Made by a program: the position numbers and the translations under genes | The notes under the pieces: model-generated | Database searches by the model: none | What the model was told of the DNA's origin: nothing | Seen by the model: only the letters and a program-made list of their open reading frames with translations | DNA from: CAYQCE01 sp964415885 | GTDB taxonomy: Bacteria > Zixibacteria > MSB-5A5 > JAABVY01 > JAHJOQ01 | Reading direction: 5' to 3' | DNA: 20,554 bases | Assembly (NCBI GenBank): GCA_964415885.1 | Contig: CAYQCE010000061.1 | Span: forward strand, 1-20,554 | Shown: positions 1 to 7,610 of the stretch, piece by piece | Layout: each line of letters opens with the position of its first letter | How positions within the stretch are numbered: the stretch's first letter is position 1

Positions 1-30
1 AATGATAAAGAATTAAAAGACTTCGCCTAA
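1..30 (+). CDS. Possible 3' end of an upstream gene (last 9 codons)
   Basis: Frame 1 reads NDKELKDFA and then TAA at 28-30. The residues look protein-like, and a small hairpin follows at 49-62, so this may be the C-terminus of a gene that begins left of the window. Nine codons are too few to identify it, and a chance open frame is equally possible. Confidence 0.25.
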   Translation, partial: NDKELKDFA

Positions 31-48
31 TCTATTCGTGAAATATCC

Positions 49-62
49 GGGCTAAGGAGCCC
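49..62 (+). terminator. Small hairpin after the possible upstream gene
   Basis: GGGCT (49-53) and AGCCC (58-62) form a 5-bp stem with an AAGG loop, 18 nt after the TAA at 28-30. No U-run follows, so it is a weak terminator candidate at best. Confidence 0.25.
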
Positions 63-129
63 ATCTCACTGCCTGAATCACTGTCAACACTCTCCACGCA
101 TTTGTCATAAAACATGGATACGTTTTGTC

Positions 130-158
130 TTGCTTTTATGGAACCTGCAGTGCATAAT
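130..158 (+). promoter_or_regulatory. Candidate sigma70-type promoter of the protease gene
   Basis: TTGCTT (130-135) and CATAAT (153-158) are 17 bp apart, which leaves a leader of about 65 nt before the ATG at 231. The -10 is good (5 of 6) and the -35 is poor (3 of 6). A 9-bp direct repeat ATACCGATT at 157-165 and 187-195 overlaps and follows the -10. No promoter consensus is known for this lineage, so confidence is low. Confidence 0.3.
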
Positions 159-230
159 ACCGATTGTATCAAGTATAGTAGCTAACATACCGATTACTCC
201 CATAACCGCGCCAAACAACAGGAGTTTGTC

Positions 231-2456
231 ATGTACTCGGACCTTCCTGGCCGTCTTACCAGCGCAGTCCGCGCAAGCACCTTTAACTCTCTATTCATAG
301 CCATTGCACTCCTTGCATTTGCTCTGGTTACCGCAGACAGCTCGTTCGCGCAACTGTCGCAGGGTGGCACGCCTCCGAGTTTCTCGAGGACGCTGACCGC
401 CGGGTTAGATACACGCCAGATGCCGTCAATCGATGTCGAGCAGTATCTCGTGGAGGACTCGATCGATCAGAGTCTCGGAGGGATACCGTTCCGATTTGGC
501 GCAGAAATCGAGGTCGATTTCGGTCTACAGAACGCCGGCGAGTGGACCACTCTATCAGGCGGTGACCGTATCTGGAGACTCAAGGTCACATCTGAGGGTG
601 CTTACTCAATCAATCTGATCTTCGATCGCTATAAGCTTCCACCCGGTGCGAAACTCTTCATATATAATCAGGATAGAAGCGAAATCCTGGGCGCGTTTAC
701 AGACTTGAACAACAAGCGACACGGAATGCTGGGAACGGCGCCGGTTCCCGGTGATAATATTATCCTGGAATACTTCGAACCTGCGAACGCTGAATTCCCC
801 GGCGAAGTACACCTGAAGACGGTAGTGCACGCATACCGCAACATTTTCGGCAAGGATGCACAGGGTTTCGGTCATTCGGGATCATGCAATAACAACGTAA
901 ATTGTCCGGTCGGGGATAACTGGCAGGACGATAAGAAAGCGGTTGCCATGATCCTGACCCAGGGCGGCAGCCGTATCTGCTCTGGCAGCTTGATCAATAA
1001 TGTCGAACAGGATTTGACGCCGTATTTTCTGACGGCGAATCATTGTCTCGGTGGAGATGCGACATGGGTGTTTATGTTCCACTATGAGAGTCCGACTTGC
1101 AGTAATGTTGATGGCCCGCTGAATTACACCCTTTCCGGGTCGACACGGCTCGCGAATAGTTCGACCTCAGACTTTGCGCTTCTATTGATCGATGAGGATC
1201 CGCCGGAGGAATGGGACCTGTATTGGGCCGGCTGGAATCGTGAGGACTCACCGAGTCCGCAGTCGACCGCGATCCATCATCCGAGTGGCGATATCAAGAA
1301 GATATCCTTCGATTATGATCCGGTGACATCGACAAACTATCTCTCGACTACCGGCACGACCCATTGGCGTGTCGGACAGTGGGAGGATGGCACGACCGAG
1401 GGCGGTTCATCCGGTTCGCCTTTGTTCGACAATAATCATAGAATTGTGGGACAGCTCCACGGCGGATATGCATCCTGTACGAGTATCACAGCCGACTGGT
1501 ATGGCAAGTTTTCCATGTCGTGGGACGGCAGCGCTTCCAACCGCCGATTGAAAGACTGGCTCGATCCGGAGAACACCGGTGTGATGGTTCTCGATGGAAC
1601 CGGCGTGAATCAGGACAGCGACGGCGACAGCATTCCGAACACTCTCGACAACTGTCCGTTGGCCTACAACCCCACTCAGGCTGATCAGGACCTCGACGGT
1701 GTCGGTGATGCCTGCGACAATTGCGTTTCCGAGTACAATCCGGATCAGGGAGATGTTAACGGGAATGGCATCGGCGATTTTTGCGACCCGGACGCCGATG
1801 GCGACGGGATTTTGAATGAAAACGACAACTGTTGGCTGGTGGAGAATGTCGACCAGGTCGATTCTGATGATGATACTGCCGGTGACGCCTGTGACAATTG
1901 CCCCGGACTCGTCAATTCGGAGCAGTATGATGAGAATAGTGACGGTGTCGGCGATGCCTGCGACGGCGAGTTGCATCTTCAGTCCTACACAGAGGATATC
2001 CCGACTGCATATGTCGGTCTGCCATTCTACTACGAATACTGGGCCGTGGGTGGCGTTCCGCCGTACCAATATAACCGAGTGTTTGGGCAGACTCCGTACG
2101 GCACCACGTTCAACGGTTCGAACGGCACTCTGACGGGAACTCCTCAGTTCGAGGGCTTCACATTGCTCTCGGTTGAAGTCATCGACTCCGACAATCCGCC
2201 GAGCAAGGACACCGTAACCGCGAAGATTACGGTTGAGACCCCGCAGTGGATATGTGGCGATGCCGACGGTTCGACCGAAGTCGATATTGATGACATCGTG
2301 TACACGATCTCGTATGTTTTCAGCGGTGGTCCTGCACCTGATCCGCTGGAATCGGCGGATGTCGACTGCTCGGGCGGTGTTGACATCGATGATACGGTCT
2401 TTCTGATAGACTACGTTTTCGGTACCGGCCCGCCGCCGTGCGATGACTGCTTCTAA
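231..2456 (+). CDS. Secreted lysyl-endopeptidase-like serine protease with TSP3 repeats, Ig-like domain and dockerin-like tail
   Basis: This is a 741-residue exported multidomain protease. A signal peptide (hydrophobic core about 20-34, cleavage near A40) is followed by a propeptide to about residue 208. The S1 domain (about 209-455) matches Achromobacter lysyl endopeptidase as I remember it. The triad is His271 (TANHC), Asp314 (SDFALL) and Ser394 (GGSSGSP). All six disulfide cysteines have counterparts (219, 225, 250, 272, 290, 416). His410 and Asp422 fall where that enzyme has its Lys-binding His210 and Asp225, so cleavage after lysine is predicted. Lys208 could be an autoprocessing site. 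Acidic DxDxDG/DNCP thrombospondin type 3 repeats (about 461-580) should bind calcium. An Ig-like putative domain covers about 583-668. The tail (about 675-741) carries two dockerin-like DIDD calcium loops, each followed by a GGPAP/GPPP helix end. AGGAG at 220-224 lies 6 nt before the ATG. The protein is probably extracellular or surface-held; the docking partner is unknown. Confidence 0.9.
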   Translation: MYSDLPGRLTSAVRASTFNSLFIAIALLAFALVTADSSFAQLSQGGTPPSFSRTLTAGLDTRQMPSIDVEQYLVEDSIDQSLGGIPFRFGAEIEVDFGLQNAGEWTTLSGGDRIWRLKVTSEGAYSINLIFDRYKLPPGAKLFIYNQDRSEILGAFTDLNNKRHGMLGTAPVPGDNIILEYFEPANAEFPGEVHLKTVVHAYRNIFGKDAQGFGHSGSCNNNVNCPVGDNWQDDKKAVAMILTQGGSRICSGSLINNVEQDLTPYFLTANHCLGGDATWVFMFHYESPTCSNVDGPLNYTLSGSTRLANSSTSDFALLLIDEDPPEEWDLYWAGWNREDSPSPQSTAIHHPSGDIKKISFDYDPVTSTNYLSTTGTTHWRVGQWEDGTTEGGSSGSPLFDNNHRIVGQLHGGYASCTSITADWYGKFSMSWDGSASNRRLKDWLDPENTGVMVLDGTGVNQDSDGDSIPNTLDNCPLAYNPTQADQDLDGVGDACDNCVSEYNPDQGDVNGNGIGDFCDPDADGDGILNENDNCWLVENVDQVDSDDDTAGDACDNCPGLVNSEQYDENSDGVGDACDGELHLQSYTEDIPTAYVGLPFYYEYWAVGGVPPYQYNRVFGQTPYGTTFNGSNGTLTGTPQFEGFTLLSVEVIDSDNPPSKDTVTAKITVETPQWICGDADGSTEVDIDDIVYTISYVFSGGPAPDPLESADVDCSGGVDIDDTVFLIDYVFGTGPPPCDDCF

Positions 2457-2500
2457 GCGAAATCACACAGCATTACGCGTAACGAACGGTTCGGAAAATC

Positions 2501-2529
2501 AGCGGGAGTTGCAATGCGCGGCTCCCGTT
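2501..2529 (+). terminator. Probable terminator hairpin of the protease gene
   Basis: CGGGAG (2503-2508) pairs with CTCCCG (2522-2527). G-U and A-T pairs extend the stem on both sides around a 9-nt loop. The hairpin begins about 45 nt after the stop codon and is followed by TTATCTTCT, a poor U-tract. It is a plausible but imperfect intrinsic terminator. Confidence 0.4.
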
Positions 2530-2560
2530 ATCTTCTCCACGATCTTCCTTGTTCTTAATC

Positions 2561-2603
2561 AAGCTTGGCATGCCCCCGCCGGGAGGCAGGAGCATGCAAG
2601 CTT
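2561..2603. repeat. Long imperfect palindrome (12-bp arms)
   Basis: AAGCTTGGCATGC (2561-2573) and GCATGCAAGCTT (2592-2603) are inverted copies that differ by one extra G. The interior adds a GCC/GGC stem (2578-2580 with 2585-2587) plus flanking C-G pairs, so the whole 43 bp can fold into one hairpin. It lies between the protease and lipA, codes for nothing, and could be a bidirectional terminator or a REP/MITE-like palindromic element. Other copies would have to be sought elsewhere in the genome. Confidence 0.55.
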
Positions 2604-2639
2604 TGTCGGGTGAGACAATAGGCGGATTGGGCATTGGTG

Positions 2640-2657
2640 TTGGACCGCTCGGTCCAA
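2640..2657. promoter_or_regulatory. Perfect 8-bp inverted repeat, operator-like
   Basis: TTGGACCGCTCGGTCCAA is a perfect dyad with 8-bp arms and a 2-bp centre. Such a tight loop favours a protein-binding site over an RNA hairpin. It lies about 130 bp upstream of the lipA promoter. The remaining sequence between here and the promoter shows nothing I recognise. Confidence 0.35.
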
Positions 2658-2788
2658 ATAGCCAAGTTCATGTAGCGGATAATAGCCCGGTCGAATTAGT
2701 GCTCGATTAGTCGGTAGTGAAATCTTTGCGAGATGCGGTGACTGCGAGTTTTCCCGCTGGTCATCGGCGGAGTCACTCGGTTAATGCC

Positions 2789-2817
2789 TTGACATGCCCG
2801 TATGTTCTCCCTATATA
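2789..2817 (+). promoter_or_regulatory. Sigma70-type promoter of lipA
   Basis: A consensus TTGACA (2789-2794) is separated by 17 bp from TATATA (2812-2817). Transcription would start near 2824, giving a leader of about 35 nt before the ATG at 2859. The promoter overlaps an upstream in-frame ATG (2802), which argues against that ATG being the translation start. Confidence 0.7.
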
Positions 2818-2858
2818 CAGGACTGACCAAGTCCACTATATCTTCAAAAGGAATTGAT

Positions 2859-3794
2859 ATGCGTAAAGATCCATATAATCAGTATTCGCCGCTGAAAGCC
2901 TCATCCTCCGAGAAGCATAAGAACAGGCGTTTGCCGAAGTGGTTCACGGTGCGGGGCGAGTTCAACGAGAACTATCGCCGGATTAAGGCAAAGCTCTCGC
3001 ATAACAAACTCCATTCCGTGTGCGAGGAGGCGGCCTGCCCAAACATCAAGGAGTGTTTCGGTGAGGGAACCGCCACCTTCATGATCCTTGGCAATCATTG
3101 CACTCGCGGCTGCAGATTCTGCAACGTCAAGACCGCGGTGCCGCTGGGTCTCGATTTGGGGGAGCCGGAGCGTCTCTCGATAGTAGTCGGCGAGCTGGGC
3201 TTGAAACAGGTTGTTATCACGTCAGTTACTCGTGATGATCTGCAGGATGGCGGTGCGGAGATATTCGCAGATACGATCAGGCAGCTCAGGATTCGCGACA
3301 GCGAGGTCCAGGTAGAGGTGCTCGTCCCGGACATGAACGGCGACAGGGACGCAATACATTCGGTGCTCAGGGCACAGCCGGATGTCTTCGCCCACAATGT
3401 GGAGACTGTGCAACGACTCTACCGTCGAGTCAGACCCGGCGCAATCCTGAAGCGCTCGCTCGATATATTGAGGTGGGCCGACCGGTTCGAGCCGCGCCCA
3501 GTGGTTAAGACCGGCTTCATGGTCGGCCTGGGTGAGACGAAGGATGAGATTGTCGAGTTGTACGAGCAGATTCATGATACCGGTACGCAGATAGTCACCG
3601 TAGGTCAGTATCTCATGCCGTCAAAAGACCACCTTCCGGAAGAGAAATTATACACGCCCGATGAGTTCAGGGAACTCGCCGCGATCGGTCGCGAGATCGG
3701 ATTTGGGCATGTTGAGGCGGGACCTCTCGTTCGCTCTTCGTACAAAGCATTCAGCCAGTCGAAGAAGCTCCTTAACAAGAGTGCGTCCGCCTGA
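2859..3794 (+). CDS. lipA: Lipoyl synthase LipA (radical SAM)
   Basis: The product is lipoyl synthase (311 residues, a normal length), which inserts two sulfurs into protein-bound octanoyl groups to make the lipoyl cofactor of 2-oxoacid dehydrogenases and the glycine cleavage system. It acts in the cytoplasm. All signature residues are present. C55, C60 and C66 (CEEAACPNIKEC) bind the auxiliary [4Fe-4S] cluster that is consumed as sulfur donor. C81, C85 and C88 (CTRGCRFC) form the radical SAM CxxxCxxC. The C-terminal RSSY (292-295) supplies the serine ligand of the auxiliary cluster. I chose the start at 2859 because AAAAGGAA lies 5 nt upstream. An alternative ATG at 2802 would add 19 residues, but it sits inside the promoter and lacks a ribosome binding site. 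The reductase gene follows after 2 nt, so the two are probably co-transcribed. No lipB is in view. Confidence 0.97.
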   Translation: MRKDPYNQYSPLKASSSEKHKNRRLPKWFTVRGEFNENYRRIKAKLSHNKLHSVCEEAACPNIKECFGEGTATFMILGNHCTRGCRFCNVKTAVPLGLDLGEPERLSIVVGELGLKQVVITSVTRDDLQDGGAEIFADTIRQLRIRDSEVQVEVLVPDMNGDRDAIHSVLRAQPDVFAHNVETVQRLYRRVRPGAILKRSLDILRWADRFEPRPVVKTGFMVGLGETKDEIVELYEQIHDTGTQIVTVGQYLMPSKDHLPEEKLYTPDEFRELAAIGREIGFGHVEAGPLVRSSYKAFSQSKKLLNKSASA

Positions 3795-3796
3795 AT

Positions 3797-4513
3797 ATGC
3801 TGTACCATGCGAAGATAACCGGACGGAGCGTTATCGCGGAGAGAACGATAGCGCTTAACCTCGAACGCCCAACGGGATTCGACTTCATCCCGGGACAGAA
3901 CATCGACCTGACTCTGGCGGATCAGATGGAGGTCGATTCCGGTGACACGGGACGGACATTTTCAATCGCCAGTGCACCGCATGAAGAAGAGATAATGATT
4001 GGCGTTCGACTGCGTGACAATCCATATAAAGAAGCTCTCGAAACTCTGCCGATCGGAAGCGATGTCGTAATCGACGGCCCGTACGGTCTTTTCAGTCTGC
4101 ACTCAGATGAGACCGTTCCGGCGGTCTTTATCGCAGGCGGTATAGGGATTACGCCGATACTCAGTATGTTGCGTCATCTCAAGCATACAGGTCGGAGCTA
4201 CCCGCTCTTTCTGTTCTATATCAACCGCAGACCTGAAGACGCCGCCTTTATGGATGAGCTCGAACAGATGTCAGAGCAGTTCCCCGAGTTTCGGTATGTC
4301 CCTGTAATGAGCCGGCCCCATCTCTCGCTGCGCCCATGGAAGGGGCTGACAGGGTACATCACGACGGAGATGCTCGCCGAGGTTGCAGGCGATTTGTCGC
4401 GACCATATTACTACATCGTCGGACCGTCCAGAATGCTCTGGGGAACAGTCGGAGCGCTGTCGGATAGTGTTGATGCCTCGCGAATCAAGGCTGAGGATTT
4501 TACCGGCTTTTGA
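3797..4513 (+). CDS. FAD/NAD(P)-binding ferredoxin reductase-like oxidoreductase
   Basis: This is a 238-residue cytoplasmic flavoprotein of the ferredoxin-NADP reductase superfamily. The N-terminal barrel holds the FAD motif RTFS (53-56) and PGQ (32-34), and GPYG (94-97) bridges the two domains. The nucleotide-binding half has AGGIGITP (113-120) and GPSRM (209-213), and the chain ends in EDFTGF. There is no [2Fe-2S] domain, so electrons must pass to a separate partner. The gene starts 2 nt after the lipA stop with no good ribosome binding site of its own, which suggests translational coupling. It could reduce the ferredoxin or flavodoxin that feeds LipA, but this rests on position alone. It ends 3 nt from the convergent permease C gene. 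The exact substrate cannot be told from sequence. Confidence 0.85.
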   Translation: MLYHAKITGRSVIAERTIALNLERPTGFDFIPGQNIDLTLADQMEVDSGDTGRTFSIASAPHEEEIMIGVRLRDNPYKEALETLPIGSDVVIDGPYGLFSLHSDETVPAVFIAGGIGITPILSMLRHLKHTGRSYPLFLFYINRRPEDAAFMDELEQMSEQFPEFRYVPVMSRPHLSLRPWKGLTGYITTEMLAEVAGDLSRPYYYIVGPSRMLWGTVGALSDSVDASRIKAEDFTGF

Positions 4514-4516
4514 GGC

Positions 4517-6907
4517 TCACTCTGAGCGGAGCGAATCCACAGGATTAGCTGTTGCAGATTTGATCGAGCGGACGCCGACCGTTAAAGCTGCGACGAGCAG
4601 AGTTATGACGCCCGCCGCGATAAAGATATCCGCGCCAAGCGATATTCGGTAGAGATAGCTCTCCAGCCAGCGGGACGCCAGCAGGTAAGACAGCGGCCAG
4701 GATATTAGCGCTGCTATTACGACGGGAAAGATAAATCCTCTCGTGAGAAGGAGTGCCACTGATAGTGTGCTCGCGCCGAGGGTCTTCCTTACGCCGATTT
4801 CTCTGGTTCGCTGAATGGATACAATCGACGCCAGCCCGAACAGTCCCATGCACGCGATGAGTATGGCCGCAAAGCAGGCGTAGGCGAATGTCCACCCAAA
4901 CCGTTCCTCGGCTGCGTACAGATCGTCGGTGTAGCTGTCAAGGAAGAAGTATTCATATGGCATCTCCGGTGTAAACTGCGTAACGGCCGATTTCAGGTCT
5001 TTCAGAGAACCGGGGATATCCTCTGTATCGAGTCGCGCAAGAAGGAAGTGGAGATGTTGATTATCAGCGCGCAATACGAGCGGTTGAATCGGCATCCGAA
5101 GATATCGAAAGTGGAAGTTCTCTGTAACTCCCGCGATCTGCACAGGTTTCCTATACCCACCAGGATCGACTATGAAGAAGCTGTTGTCCATTGCGCCATC
5201 AGCGTCGAGTCTTTCCATTGCTTTTTTGTTCACTACTATCATGTTGTCGAGCTGAGATGAATGGATTTCGGAAAACGACTTGCCGCTCTGCATGTCGAGG
5301 CCGAGGAAGTCGCCGTAGTTTCTGTCTACGAAGAGGCAGGGAAGGTGAATCGGATCCGGGCTGTTGATGGATTCTATGGCTATTCCTCTGCAGTCATTGC
5401 CAGCGGGGATGTCCGATGATGCGCTGACATCTTCGATGCGCGGAGATTGCAGACAGTCGATCCGAATCGCCTCGAGTTTGTCGCGCAGAATGTCGCGGGA
5501 CATCGGTATCACGACTATACCATCTGTCTCGAATCCGAGATCCTGTGTACGGAGATGGTCCGCCTGACGGTAGGCGACTATCGCGAGTACGATCAGGATT
5601 ATCGAAGCAGAGAACTGGATAACGACAAGTGCTGTTCTCAGGCGTGATCTGCCGCCGAGCGTTCCCTTGCGGCCGTGAATGATGCTCGCCGGATTCAGGC
5701 GCGAGAGCAAAAGTGCAGGGTAAAGCCCGGCGATGATGCCAACCAGAACGACAACGAGTACGGTGGCGGGCAGGATTCTTGGATTCGCCAGGCTGCTCGT
5801 AGTCGTGCGTACGCCTGAGATTGACTCAAAGGCTGGCTGCAATAGCTCCGCCAATGCTAATGATATCCCGAGTGCGAATAGGGCAATGAGAATCGGCTCC
5901 GTGAGAAACTGAAGTGCCACCTCACGCCGAGTCGCTCCCATCGCTTTCCGTACGCCGACTTCCGGGAGTCGTCGGGCAAAGAGCGCTGTCGACATATTAA
6001 CGAAGTTGAAGCATGCGATCACCAGAATCAGCAGGCCGATTCCACCGAGCATGTACAGCTTGCCGATGTCGCCGCGTGCATGAAGCTGCGCTCCGAGGGG
6101 CAAGTCGCTGAGGTGAATGTCGCGGAGTGGCTGCAGGAAGTACGACAGAGTCTCCGAGACGTCCGCTCCGAGATGATTCTCGATGAAGCCCGGGAAGCTC
6201 GACTCGATGACAGCAGGGTCGGCGTCATCTTCGATCTCCAAGTATGTCCAGACCGGACCATCCCAGTGATCCTGAAATGAAGGAACTTTCGCAAAGTAAT
6301 TCTCCAGCGATGCAATAATGCCGAACTGAATATGCGAGTTGTCGGGAGAATCTTCTGCGATTGCGGAAACTGTCAATGTTCGTCCGTCAGCAAGGTAGAG
6401 CTGATTCCCGACTGCAGGCTGATCCGGAAAGTACTTCCGCGCCGTAGACTGCGTCAGTACGACCGAATGCGGATCGGGCAGCGGATTTGCCCGGTTCCCG
6501 CGTAAAATCTCGAAACCAAAGATGTCAAAGAACGAGGGGTCGACATATAGGAAGTCGTTCTCGTAAATCGGCTCGGAATCCAGCCTGACTGCGGTTCTGA
6601 TTCTGACAATCCTTGCGGTGTTCTCGATTCCGGCGATCTCCTTGTTGAGAAGCGGTCCCGGCGGAACGCCGACAGACGCCCACATCCCCCCGGAGCCATC
6701 GGGCCGTATGAGCTGTCGGCAGACACGAAATGTCCGATCCGCGTTCGAGTGAAAGTCGTCGTAGCTTTGCTCATGCAGGATGAAGAGAGCTATCAGAAGA
6801 CACGCGGCAAAAGCGACTGCCATCCCCGCGACGCTTATGAATGTAGCCGCGCCTGCCTTTAGCATGCTGCGCAGAGCGGATTTTGCGAAATTCGCTGTGA
6901 GTCCCAT
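4517..6907 (-). CDS. FtsX/MacB-type ABC transporter permease C
   Basis: This 796-residue inner-membrane permease shows the duplicated layout of the large MacB/FtsX-like family. TM1 (about 21-43) is followed by a periplasmic domain (about 45-280) and TM2-4 (about 284-306, 333-353, 380-402). TM5 (about 424-446) is followed by a second periplasmic domain (about 450-670) and TM6-8 (about 674-696, 717-740, 760-779). Each half carries the cytoplasmic coupling motif after its FtsX helix (EVGVRKAMGA at 316-325, EIGVRKTLGA at 703-712). The C-terminus is NPVDSLRSE, as in its neighbours. Such proteins do not form a channel across the membrane; they transmit ATPase-driven movement to periplasmic partners. 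The gene is last in the operon and starts 3 nt after ATPase 2, with GGAG before its ATG, so these two are probably partners. Confidence 0.9.
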   Translation of the reverse strand: MGLTANFAKSALRSMLKAGAATFISVAGMAVAFAACLLIALFILHEQSYDDFHSNADRTFRVCRQLIRPDGSGGMWASVGVPPGPLLNKEIAGIENTARIVRIRTAVRLDSEPIYENDFLYVDPSFFDIFGFEILRGNRANPLPDPHSVVLTQSTARKYFPDQPAVGNQLYLADGRTLTVSAIAEDSPDNSHIQFGIIASLENYFAKVPSFQDHWDGPVWTYLEIEDDADPAVIESSFPGFIENHLGADVSETLSYFLQPLRDIHLSDLPLGAQLHARGDIGKLYMLGGIGLLILVIACFNFVNMSTALFARRLPEVGVRKAMGATRREVALQFLTEPILIALFALGISLALAELLQPAFESISGVRTTTSSLANPRILPATVLVVVLVGIIAGLYPALLLSRLNPASIIHGRKGTLGGRSRLRTALVVIQFSASIILIVLAIVAYRQADHLRTQDLGFETDGIVVIPMSRDILRDKLEAIRIDCLQSPRIEDVSASSDIPAGNDCRGIAIESINSPDPIHLPCLFVDRNYGDFLGLDMQSGKSFSEIHSSQLDNMIVVNKKAMERLDADGAMDNSFFIVDPGGYRKPVQIAGVTENFHFRYLRMPIQPLVLRADNQHLHFLLARLDTEDIPGSLKDLKSAVTQFTPEMPYEYFFLDSYTDDLYAAEERFGWTFAYACFAAILIACMGLFGLASIVSIQRTREIGVRKTLGASTLSVALLLTRGFIFPVVIAALISWPLSYLLASRWLESYLYRISLGADIFIAAGVITLLVAALTVGVRSIKSATANPVDSLRSE

Positions 6908-6910
6908 ATT

Positions 6911-7579
6911 CTACTCCGAGATTAATCTTCCATCGAGCATTCTGACAACCCTCCGGGAGTACTTCGCGCCGGCATCGGAATGAGTCGCCTGAACGATGGT
7001 CGTCCCGTCGGAGTTTAGCTTCTGAAAGAGCTTCATTATCCTGTCTCCCTCCTCAGAGTGCAGGTTCCCGGTTGGTTCGTCGGCGAGCACTACTTTAGGA
7101 TTCGAGATTAACGCACGCGCAACTGCTACAAGTTGTTGCTGCCCTCCGGAGAGCTGATGCGGAAACAGGTCTTTCTTGCCGACAATGTTGAACCGGTCCA
7201 GGGTGTCGCAGACACGGCTCTTGCGCTCCGGTGACTTGACCTTCTGGTACAGAAGAGGTGTCTCGAGGTTCTCGTACACGGTCAGGTCGTCAATCAAGTG
7301 ATAGCTCTGGAAGACGAATCCGATATTGTCACGGTGCAGCCCCGATCTATGCCGTTCGCTCAAACCTGCGATATCGGTGTCGAGGAAGCGGTACTCGCCG
7401 TCGGTCGGGTTGTCGAGCATTCCGATGATGTGTAGAAGTGTTGACTTGCCTGCACCGGACGGTCCCATCAATGTAACGAATTCACCTGCTTCGATATCCA
7501 TATCGATGCCGTTCAGGACGTGCGCTGTTACGGAGTTGTTCGCGTAAGACTTACGTATATTTCGTAGCTCAATCATCAT
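6911..7579 (-). CDS. ABC transporter ATPase 2 (LolD/MacB type) with altered D-loop
   Basis: This 222-residue cytoplasmic nucleotide-binding subunit is predicted to power permease C, and perhaps permease B. Walker A is GPSGAGKST (39-47), the Q-loop is Q91, the signature is LSGGQQQ (143-149), Walker B is VVLADE (163-168) and the switch His is H200. Two positions depart from the family. The D-loop reads GNLHS, with His174 where Asp is nearly invariant (ATPase 1 has GNLDS), and the signature helix has Leu150 where Arg is usual (QQQR). The ATPase may be weakened or specialised. The gene begins with two adjacent ATGs. AAAGGA lies 4 nt before the first and 7 nt before the second, so the second (221 residues) is at least as likely. 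It follows permease B by 31 nt. Confidence 0.92.
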   Translation of the reverse strand: MMIELRNIRKSYANNSVTAHVLNGIDMDIEAGEFVTLMGPSGAGKSTLLHIIGMLDNPTDGEYRFLDTDIAGLSERHRSGLHRDNIGFVFQSYHLIDDLTVYENLETPLLYQKVKSPERKSRVCDTLDRFNIVGKKDLFPHQLSGGQQQLVAVARALISNPKVVLADEPTGNLHSEEGDRIMKLFQKLNSDGTTIVQATHSDAGAKYSRRVVRMLDGRLISE

Positions 7580-7610
7580 ATCGTCCTTTCGCCACGCTGC
7601 CGCTTGTCAT

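Noticed and set aside
1407..2069. 220-codon minus-strand open frame inside the protease gene
   Set aside because: It is the antisense shadow of the repetitive Asp/Cys-rich TSP3 region, has odd composition and no ribosome binding site.
2802..2858. 19-residue N-terminal extension of LipA
   Set aside because: The extension lies in the promoter -10 region and leader, and a good ribosome binding site serves the ATG at 2859.
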